Origin: Heliocidaris tuberculata
Taxonomy: Eukaryota > Echinodermata > Echinoidea > Camarodonta > Echinometridae
Direction: 5' to 3'
Length of the DNA: 64,000 nucleotides
Assembly: GCA_025618425.1 (NCBI GenBank)
Contig: CM046835.1
Coordinates: 14,085,200 to 14,149,199 of the forward strand
Made by a program: the position numbers and the translations under genes. A model generated the notes under the pieces. That model was not told the origin of the DNA and made no database searches. It saw nothing but the letters and a program-made list of their open reading frames with translations. Positions 57,201 to 64,000 of the stretch are shown piece after piece; position 1 is the stretch's first letter, and the number at the start of each line of letters is the position of its first letter.

Positions 57201-60200
57201 AAAACAAGAAACAATACCCTCAGCATTAGGAGTCACTCAAAGTTTGATGTATTGTTTTTCAAACAAAGAAGCATTCGGTATTAAGGATAAGACAAAGTTT
57301 GATGCAGGTTACCTTCATAACTTTTCTATTGTGATTTGTTCAGTGAGGGGACAGATATATTATTCATTCAGGTATATTGTCATATTTATATTTATATCAT
57401 GTCAGCTTTGGACTTTGTCACTTGGTGCCTGTTTTAATTAGATGTAATCTTTCATCCTAGTGATCTATACTAAATCTGTAAAGTGGGATATTTTGCTGAA
57501 CTTTTTTAGTGACTTGAATCGTTGAAGTTTGTAAGATTCATAAATTTCTTTCATTTTCTTGATCTTTTTAAAGCTTCACATAACCGTTAAATTGGGGCTA
57601 CGTGGATCACAAAAATTCATCACTTTCCAGAAACATGTCCGAGAAGTAAGGCATGCGTAATTTTATATTTTATGTTGTTCTTTCATCTTATTGTATTGTA
57701 ATTGTATATTCTTCTATAATCAGGTATGGTACTGGTATGATCTACTACAAGCAGGAAAAGTTTGCCCTTGCCGAGATGCATTACTGTAAAGCTCTAGCCA
57801 TCAACCCACAGAGTTCTGTATTGCTTGTTCATATTAGTGTTGTAAGTATTATTTAGTAGTGCTGGTGTCGGCATGGAAAATCTATGTCGCCATGTCGCAA
57901 TAAAATTAACGCCGATGTCGACATGTGTCGACATCTGGACATGAATCAAACAAGTCTAAACTCGGGTCGCTCCCGTAGTGACCGTACACTATTAAACCAG
58001 AGTTACCCGACACAAATTCACAAGAGCTTTACATGGAATACATGCACTATGTCCTCACGGGCTCACACTCGCAGTCATACTCACTTACAGTTCTCAAAGA
58101 TGCACACTGTCAACTATTTGCCCCAAAATTTGTTTTGTATGATCCAATTTATCAAGCATTAATGAAAGTCATGCGGTGCGAGTCAGCTAGTGTCGCATAT
58201 CTAGGCATGTAGCCTACATGTACGTAATGTATACCGGTCGCAGCTAGATACGCAGCGATCGTGTCGCGCGCGCGAGCTGCTAATGCGTATGTAAAACAAA
58301 TCACGTACGCGCGCACGACGCCACGGCGAGGTACATGTAATTATATAAGACCCATTTTATGTCGCCATCGGAGCATGCGTGTCGACATGTCGGCAAAGTC
58401 CAAAACCAGTACTTTTGTCGCCATAGTGGCGACATCAGGCGTGTCGATACCAGCACTATTATTTAGTTTATGTTTGTTTCTTCAATTGAAATTTGTATGA
58501 TTTGCTTATATATTATGTACTATCAGAATTGTATTAGTGTAGGTTTTTTTTTTTTTTTCATTTTTAATAAACCTGTGGAATATACTTTGGGAGGGGGGGG
58601 GGCAAGACAATAAATGACTTGAAGGAGACTCCTTATTTTGACGGACATATATGTCAAAAGAGGTTGCATAGCTTGTTTTATATTATTTTTTCCATTCGGT
58701 TATGGGTATAAATTTTTATATTATTCAGAAATGTAGGGAAGTGGTTAAGGAAAACAGTAATTAGATTTACATCTTAGCTTCTGTCAAAATATTGTTGATG
58801 TTATGTTCTATGTTGAATTAACAAATGACTTAAAATTCACCGAACGGTTTATTCTTTGCCATAAAACAGGTTCAACATGCACTTCACAAGTCAGAACAAG
58901 CCCTCGCTACCCTAGCCAAAGCTGTGCGCCTTGATGCAAACAACCCTCTCTGTAGATTTCACCGTGCTTCAATATTGTTTGCTACAGAGAAATACCAGGT
59001 AGGAGGAAGAGGAGAAAACTTGTTTTGAAAGCTGTTATATATGAATCTTTATATAAACCATTTTATTTTATTCATGGTCTCAAAGTGTGTTAAACATATA
59101 TTTTGCATTGAATGCAACAGTTTATTGGAAAAGAAATATTACAAAATGAGGTGAATGCACGCAGAAATAGGAACATATATTGGACCTTGTATTTGAAATA
59201 ATTTTTCCCAGTTGTGATGCAGACATTTTCAACTTTTTTTTTTCACCATGAATAGGAGAAATTAAAATGATGCACTGCCCTTCTTAGTTAAAGGGCAATC
59301 CAACCTTGGTAATAAGATGATTTGTATGAAAGCAGAAAAATAAGAAAAACAGAATGGTGAAAGTTTGAAAGAAATCGGACAAGGACTAAGAAAGTTATGG
59401 ATGTTTGAAAAATGAGATCACTACATCTATGCGAATCTCAAATTGGCAATTTGGTGAGTCAATTGTGACATTTTTGTGGACAACTCTCCCATTTGTCGTA
59501 CACAAAAATATCATTAATTCGCGGTTTTCTTCGAGGTACCTTTACCCTCGGGGCAGCACTCAAAATATATTAGAGATAACATATTGTTATAGGTCCTCAT
59601 GAAGGAAAAGATCCTACTGAGTAATGCATTTTGAAAAAAAGTGACATTTTAGTCATTTTGTGTGTTAGAGCGAATGGGGGAGTTGTCCACAGCTACATCA
59701 CAGGGACATTACCTATTCGGCCAATTTGAAATTCCCATATGCATAGTGATTACAACTTTCAAAAAATCATAACTTTCTTATTACTTGTCCGATTTCGTTC
59801 AAACTTTCACCAATCTGCTTCTCTGATTTTTCCTCTTTCTTTCAAAGCAACTTGCTATTAAGGTTGGATTTCTCTTTAAAAATAATCACAACCCAATGTT
59901 TGTCCCTATGCACCCTATTTTACAATAAATGTATGATCAGGAATCATGAGTACAATGGTATAAAAATGTGGAGAATTTTGTTGATAACAACTTTTTGTTG
60001 ATAACAACTAAAAATTTTCAAAGTATGCATTTTTTTAGTTGATATATTTATTGCAAATTAAAAAGGCTAAGTAATACTCATATGTTCATTCATGGCAATT
60101 TTGTTCTCCTTTTTGTCTGCAGGATGCCTTGAAAGAGTTGGAAGAAATGAAACAGATGACTCCCTCAGAATCATTAGTCTACTTCCTTATTGGCAAGGTA

Positions 60201-61272
60201 AGGTCACAATCGACAACCTATTTTTCTTATATATCTGTTATAAAATTAATATTTTATGACAGCAAGATAAAGTACAGTACTTCTTGTTCTCCCTGAAGTG
60301 TAACCCTAAATATCAACATGAAGTATTTGGCATTATCCCATCTTTTAATTTTTTTTTTTTTTCAATTTGTTGTTTTGTTTTATGTGTCTTTGTTGTTGTT
60401 ATTTCATACCAACTCATCACCAAAATATTCAACATTTGGTTCTCATGGATTTTTCATCATATCCTCAAGGACTGATTGAAATTCACTGTCTTCATCTTTC
60501 ATTCACAGGTCTACAAGAAACTGGGTCAGACCCATCAAGCATTGGCCAACTTCTCCTGGGCCCTAGACCTGGATCCAAAGGGTGCCAATAGCCAGATCAA
60601 AGAAGCTTTAGACAAGCATTATTTACCTGAGGATGACGAACCTGCAGTTGCTGCTCTAGCCCAAGCAGACACACCTAGTCAAGGTGGGTAGATAAAGAAT
60701 TGTTCTGGTCCTCATCTCAAGACAAGAAGAAAACTGAGTGTTTACAACTGTTTTTATCTTAAAAGTTGGGATGAAATATAAAACAATTGGTGGTTATTCA
60801 ATACCCAGGAAAAGTAATACATGTTGACAAACTAGCCCTTGTATATTGTAATGTGAATGTTGCAATAAAATTATTAAAGTCAGAAGTCCTTCCATGTTAA
60901 AATTGCATTAGTTGTAATTGATTTATTGGTCTGTCATTGTTTGTGAAGTCTCACATTTCGGGAGGCAAGCTTCATATATATGTTGAAATTGCTACATGGG
61001 CAAACCTTGTCTGGAAATTCTGTTTGAGATATAGAAACATGGATTCAGCTCTGTAAATATAGCAATTAACGTTTGCTGTGAAAGTTCATTTATAAACTTG
61101 CAAAGTGATAGTTTGACCTTCAACTTAATTGATATACATTTATTCGTATTTCTCTCCATCATTCACAGGAGGTATTGAAGACTCTGATGCAGCAGGGGAT
61201 ATATCAAGGGAAAGTTTACTTGATGGAGAGGAAATGCAACTGCAAGCCAATGAGAGTGATGAGAGTTTATGA
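36227..61272 (+). CDS. CDC27: Cell division cycle protein 27 / APC3, complete (20 exons)
   Basis: Exons: 36227-36250, 40077-40152, 41941-42088, 42963-43088, 50117-50214, 50822-50994, 51518-51726, 52069-52171, 52788-52906, 53744-53825, 54610-54844, 55350-55522, 55683-55835, 56327-56407, 56916-57043, 57724-57841, 58870-58998, 60123-60197, 60509-60683, 61169-61272. All join in frame, giving 842 aa (human about 824-830). Exon 1 encodes only MVIQEPVQ, matching the family N-terminus. Residues 1-160 are TPRs (FLAERLYAE, LLATCYYRSG). Residues 165-460 are a low-complexity loop with many Thr-Pro/Ser-Pro sites and the conserved FGVLPLETPSP and RRSSRLF. Residues 465-800 are the C-terminal TPR superhelix (GMIYYKQEKFALAEMHY, KVYKKLGQTH). 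CDC27 is a homodimeric scaffold of the anaphase-promoting complex and binds the C-terminal IR tails of CDC20, CDH1 and APC10. The Ser/Thr-Pro loop is where CDK phosphorylation activates the complex in mitosis. Confidence 0.96.
36983..37826. mobile_element. 844 bp near-perfect foldback element in CDC27 intron 1
   Basis: The outer ends AGCCTGGAAGGCTCTTTGAA and its reverse complement delimit two arms of about 400 bp meeting near 37400. Arm matches include CAGCTTCTCTCATCTCCTC, CCCCATTTTTTACCCTAGAA and CGGAAGTGTCCCGTAA, each with a reverse complement on the other arm. Each tip also contains its own small hairpin (CTCTTCAAAGAG). No coding sequence. The tip sequence recurs at 9596-9680. Confidence 0.8.
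37900..38499. mobile_element. TTAA-target MITE, family B, copy 1 (left end damaged)
   Basis: The right end reads GTGTGGACTTGGCC before TTAA (38500-38503). The arms carry ACAAGCATAACAGTGAAAAT and its reverse complement. The left terminus AGGCCAAGTCCACAC is missing, unlike copy 2 at 53105. Confidence 0.65.
38504..40076. other. Remainder of CDC27 intron 1
   Basis: AT-rich intron with no gene seen. It holds poly-C tracts at about 39280-39297 and 39800-39818 and the right arm of the outer inverted repeat (39285-39375). It ends in TTTTTATTTTTCAG, a good splice acceptor. Confidence 0.4.
40583..40750. repeat. GC-centred palindromic MITE in CDC27 intron 2
   Basis: The outer words ATATATTGACTGCT and AGCAGTCAATATAT are inverted copies. 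The centre pairs GGGGACCTTACATCC with GGATGTAAGGTCCCC and GGGGTCATAG with CTATGACCCC. A strong hairpin; class unknown. Confidence 0.7.
41145..41673. mobile_element. TTAA-target MITE, family D
   Basis: 529 bp in CDC27 intron 2, flanked by TTAA (41141-41144 and 41674-41677). The ends AGGAGAATGAAACCTTGGG and its reverse complement match, and the arms pair along most of their length (for example AAAGTTCCATCATAATC and the matching right arm). No coding sequence. Confidence 0.75.
42325..42800 (-). repeat. Possible tRNA-derived SINE-like repeat in CDC27 intron 3
   Basis: Two segments near 42660 and 42760 read, on the minus strand, as B-box-like GGTACGATCCCAGC and GGTTTGAATCCCAGC with tRNA-like spacing to upstream A-box-like words. 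The neighbouring stretch TTGGTATTGATATAGCACCT followed by TGTGCTCAAGGC resembles widespread invertebrate interspersed repeats. No intact tRNA cloverleaf was seen. Confidence 0.35.
45170..45357. mobile_element. hAT MITE (CAGTGGCGG family) nested in the Harbinger-like element
   Basis: 188 bp with ends CAGTGGCGGATCC and GGATCCGCCACTG, flanked by a perfect 8-bp target duplication CTAGGAAC (45162-45169 and 45358-45365). It contains an A-run and a poly-C run of more than 25 bases. It interrupts a minus-strand open frame at the codons after PFLVVPS. Confidence 0.85.
45366..46169 (-). pseudogene. Coding remnants of the Harbinger-like element, unrecognised protein
   Basis: Two minus-strand pieces look coding. 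Piece one (about 46167 to 46014) follows a TTTACAG acceptor and encodes SLVNIQACFMQYKNMRKNEG then VELVPSSFQVITHLFPIL before a stop. Piece two (about 45540 to 45366) follows a TTTTGCAG acceptor and encodes KLYLVADAKGCSQEQEGVEG then a Ser/Pro-rich tail. Its frame continues cleanly across the hAT MITE insertion for some 20 more codons to a stop at about 45098. I do not recognise either. A small accessory DNA-binding protein, as Harbinger elements often encode, is one possibility. Confidence 0.3.
47034..47223. mobile_element. hAT MITE (CAGTGGCGG family), second nested copy
   Basis: 190 bp with ends CAGAGGCGGATCCAGGA and TCTTCCACTG, and a poly-G run. The flanks share CTAGATC (7 bases, or 8 with one mismatch). 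Inserted inside the Harbinger-like element. Confidence 0.65.
49405..50074. mobile_element. hAT-like element with 6-bp duplication, 670 bp
   Basis: The ends CAGAGCTGCC and GGCAGCTCTG are perfect inverted copies, followed inward by TACGGATTTTCCGTA-type words on both sides. The direct repeat AGTTAA flanks it (49399-49404 and 50075-50080). It ends only 42 bases before CDC27 exon 5, leaving just the pyrimidine tract and acceptor. No coding sequence. The class is inferred from termini. Confidence 0.65.
53105..53586. mobile_element. TTAA-target MITE, family B, copy 2
   Basis: 482 bp in CDC27 intron 9, flanked by TTAA (53101-53104 and 53587-53590). The ends read AGGCCAAGTCCACAC and GTGTGGACTTTGCCT. 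It shares ATATGAAATTTCAAATA and ACAATAATGATGAT with copy 1 at 37900-38499 and contains a G-run. Confidence 0.75.
53902..54267. mobile_element. TTAA-target MITE, family C, copy 1
   Basis: 366 bp in CDC27 intron 10, flanked by TTAA (53898-53901 and 54268-54271). It contains a GC-rich palindrome at about 54094-54134 (GCTCGCGCGGAACCAAACTC and its reverse complement). A copy of exactly the same length is at 62946-63311 in reverse orientation. Confidence 0.75.
57857..58458. mobile_element. hAT MITE, 602 bp, 15 bases after a CDC27 splice donor
   Basis: The ends TAGTGCTGGTGTCG and CGATACCAGCACTA are inverted copies. They are flanked by a perfect 8-bp target duplication TTATTTAG (57849-57856 and 58459-58466). 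The interior is rich in TGTCGACATG and TGTCGCCAT words, unlike the AT-rich flanks. CDC27 exon 16 ends at 57841 and the donor GTAAGT is intact; the element starts 15 bases into the intron. Confidence 0.85.
59292..59875. mobile_element. TTAA-target MITE, family A, copy 2
   Basis: 584 bp in CDC27 intron 17, flanked by TTAA (59288-59291 and 59876-59879). It is the reverse-complement counterpart of the copy at 839-1422, with the same length and ends AGGGCAATCCAACC and GGTTGGATTTCTCT. Confidence 0.8.
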
Positions 61273-62945
61273 TCATCACCAAACATGTAAATGCATGCAT
61301 GGGGCTTTGAAGATGGGACCCAGATTAAGAATACCCTAGGTGAAAGTCTTCATGTGGGCTTACAGTGTTGCATCATGCAAGGCATGTCATTGAAAGCCCT
61401 CATAAAAATATCTATTGATGCCAGCAAGAGCAAGAGGAGCTTGTAATTCTTACTCATTTGATCTGTGCTCATTTGCGAACATATTCAATATGAACCATTC
61501 AATGACAACATGAAAGGATACACGTGAGAGTGTTTCGATCAGCTGATCCAGTCCGGTATAGTAGCAAGGAACAGGAAGATAGAGAAATGGGGCTTAAACT
61601 AGTTTGAACTGATGCAGAATCTATATCAATTTCCATTTGTTAGTACCTGTACCTCATGCATACAGAAGCATCTGTACTTAACTCAGAATGTTAATGAAAA
61701 AAACAAAATAAAAGCTGCAAAGTATGTCAGGTGGTTTAGCACAAAATTGTCCAAAATATTTACATGTAGGTTTTCCTTGTATCTCTTGATTTTCTAACAA
61801 TGACAAGTATCATAGTCGTGCTGCTGCAGTGTATGTTCCCACACAAATGAGTTGCAATAGTTATCTTTTGTGTAGTCAGCTAATTGTATGTGGTATGAGT
61901 TTGCATATTTAGGGAGGTGAGCCTTGGCGTTTGTATTAATCATCAAATAAATAAATAACAGTCTTAAATGGACTTAATTTTTCCACTGACAACTTGTCAT
62001 TATTACATGAATTGTGTTGGATGAAATGGCATGAATCTATGAATCATGTAAAGACACAAATGTGTAGCATTCAGATTGATTTTTACTCCCCTGTTTGTGT
62101 TCTGAGGCAAGTAACATGCACTTTAATAACAGTAGAAAGATTTTTAAAAATCATGTTTCTTGACAATTAGATAATGATACCTGCATATAAGTGGCAAATG
62201 AGTGAACAGAGTATTAAACATCAAAACATTGCAAATTGTACCTCAAATGATTGTGTAATTTGCAAGCCTTAGCAATAGTCATAATTTTAATTAAATACAG
62301 GTTTCCATGTTTAGTGTCCCAAGCAAAAATATTTAGTGATAACAAATGTTCAAAATATATCGGACCATATTTGAATACGCTTCTTTCCTAATGGAAATTC
62401 ACACTTTCCTTTCGAGCCCATTCACAATCGCTTTTTCTTGATTTTTAACATTATTGTTGAAGCTTTTGACACATAGAATATGTCATATTTTTCTTTTGTT
62501 TTGCATTCCAGGTGCATTGATCTGTGTACATGGGTGCAAGGAATATAATATTTCACAAGGGCGCAGTATTATGAAAGAGCGATGTTGAGGGAAATGATGT
62601 GTGATAAACATGTTGGTACCGAGTAATCAAATTTCACTTGTTTGAAAGATGAATCTTTGGTCTTTTAGTGTCCTCCTGTCTCTCATCTAATGATTTTTCC
62701 CCCCTACTGATTTCTGTAAAGGATGTATGGACTGGATGCTAGTAGTAATTGAAAATTATCTCCTGGTGCATAAAATTTGCGAATGAATGCAAGGTCTCAC
62801 CATTTAGTTCATTTCAACATTTCTTATAAGGACTAATTAATGAGAATCACTGGAAAAGAGCTCTGGTATGAAACAAGAAATATAGAAAATCACTGCTAGG
62901 AAATCTCACTGTAACTATGACAAATTGAAAAAGAGCTCCTGTTAA
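61273..62945 (+). other. 3' UTR and downstream flank of CDC27
   Basis: No open frame of interest. AATAAA at 61707-61712 is a candidate polyadenylation signal 435 bases after the stop, with a second cluster near 61945-61960. The rest is AT-rich single-copy-looking sequence. Confidence 0.5.
61707..61712 (+). terminator. Candidate polyadenylation signal for CDC27
   Basis: AATAAA downstream of the CDC27 stop codon. The cleavage site was not determined. Confidence 0.4.
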
Positions 62946-63311
62946 AGTATATCAATCACCTGAAAAAATAATTTGTTTACAGCTAGAAAGTATAAAATCA
63001 ACCTCGAAGAACTTTGTCTGGTATTCTATAGGTCAACAGTTAATGAGTATGAAGGAAACAAAGTATAACATGAAAATGCTCGCGCGGAACCGAACTCCCA
63101 GTTCAGTTCCGCACGAGCCTTTATCTTGGCGAGCGCGTATGGGTGCATCGAGTAGTCTACTCACGAGTCGCTTTTACGCTTATAGAGAGTATACTTGAAA
63201 TTGCAATATCTCTTTATAGAATTAATATTTGAAGCCCATATTTTGAATATAGTATAACGACATGAAACCTCTAACATACAGAGCAAAATTATTTTTGGTG
63301 ATTGGTACCCT
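62946..63311. mobile_element. TTAA-target MITE, family C, copy 2
   Basis: 366 bp, flanked by TTAA (62942-62945 and 63312-63315), in reverse orientation to the copy in CDC27 intron 10. It contains the same GC-rich central palindrome with a few differences. Its right TTAA is shared with the next element. Confidence 0.75.
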
Positions 63312-63315
63312 TTAA

Positions 63316-63931
63316 CCCTTACTGTACTGGGGGGGGGGGGGGGGTGCCTGGGAGATCCCCCTCCCCTAGCTATTTGGCATTTTGAAACGCTGCATTTCAC
63401 GTTGCGCCACTTTCTGACTCTATTCTTTCAAGTCTTGCGCATCTGTTAACAACACATTTACAAAAATCTGTCATACCGTTACCAAGTCACGTGACCTTTT
63501 GTGACCTCATGTCAGCCCCAAAACTGAGAATTTCTGAGTTTTATGTACAAATATATGAGAAATTTGTAAAACAATAGAATACAAAAGAATAGAAATCACT
63601 TTCTGAATTTTTTTCTTATGAAATAATGTGTTTTAGGTTTAGAAAGAATTTCTTGTATAAAATTTTTTGTGCAAGGCCTTTCTTTACTTGATTATCAATT
63701 GAAATGTATATTTATGCATATAATTTGCATGAATTACAATATTAAATGAAAAAATAAGGATTTACTTTAAAATAATGATGGAATTGTGTTCTTTACGCGA
63801 TTCTCGAGGCCGATGTGAAATTTTGCAGCGATCGGTCATGCCGAGATCGGGGGGGGGGGGGCCTCCAAGCCAAGCCCCCCCCCCCCCCCCCCAGGAAGAG
63901 AGGAGCTTGAAATAGCCCAGTACAGTAAGGG
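63316..63931. mobile_element. TTAA-type MITE with CCCTTACTGTACTGG ends
   Basis: The ends CCCTTACTGTACTGG and CCAGTACAGTAAGGG are perfect inverted copies. The left flank is TTAA (63312-63315); the right flank is TCAA, a decayed TTAA. G- and C-runs lie near both ends. Structurally similar to family F, but the sequence is different. Confidence 0.65.
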
Positions 63932-63954
63932 TCAAACAAAAAAAAGTATTTTAT

Positions 63955-64000
63955 ATAGATATATATATATATATATAGATCTATAGATATAGATATATAT
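63955..64000. repeat. AT/ATAG simple repeat at window end
   Basis: ATATAT and ATAGAT runs continuing to the edge of the window. Confidence 0.85.

Overview
This window is animal nuclear DNA. Genes are split into many short exons with GT-AG introns, and the flanks are AT-rich and crowded with short inverted-repeat transposons. The proteins look like invertebrate deuterostome orthologues. The many TTAA-target and hAT-type miniature elements, the long poly-G/poly-C tracts and the frequent TACATGTA words suggest an echinoderm, probably a sea urchin. That placement is inference, not proof.

Three conserved host genes can be assembled exon by exon, with reading frame kept across every junction listed. 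(1) COPS8/CSN8, minus strand, 3166-13369, 7 exons, 187 aa: the smallest subunit of the COP9 signalosome. (2) MPND, plus strand, 17593-27489, 12 exons, about 460-473 aa: an N-terminal RAMA domain and a C-terminal MPN domain with an intact JAMM metal site. Its 5' end is not certain. (3) CDC27/APC3, plus strand, 36227-61272, 20 exons, 842 aa: the TPR scaffold subunit of the anaphase-promoting complex. COPS8 and MPND are divergent (head to head); MPND and CDC27 are in tandem. All three belong to ubiquitin/NEDD8 biology, though the linkage may be chance.

Most of the rest is mobile-element sequence. COPS8 intron 1 holds a 3.34 kb Mutator-like element (about 130 bp terminal repeats, perfect 9-bp target duplication) that carries a broken RecQ-type helicase gene. 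Between COPS8 and MPND lie a 0.5 kb near-perfect palindrome and a 2.2 kb pyrimidine-rich element with a 6-bp duplication. MPND intron 4 holds a 1.84 kb hAT element with a perfect 8-bp duplication. The MPND-CDC27 interval holds a TTAA element, a hAT element with an internal tandem array, a LINE 3' fragment and a 260 bp ATT microsatellite. CDC27 introns contain an 844 bp foldback, a 5.9 kb Harbinger-like element with nested hAT insertions, two hAT-like insertions very close to splice sites, and several TTAA miniature elements. Six TTAA families are present, four of them in two copies each.

No tRNA, rRNA, CRISPR array or prokaryotic feature was seen. No complete autonomous transposase was seen.
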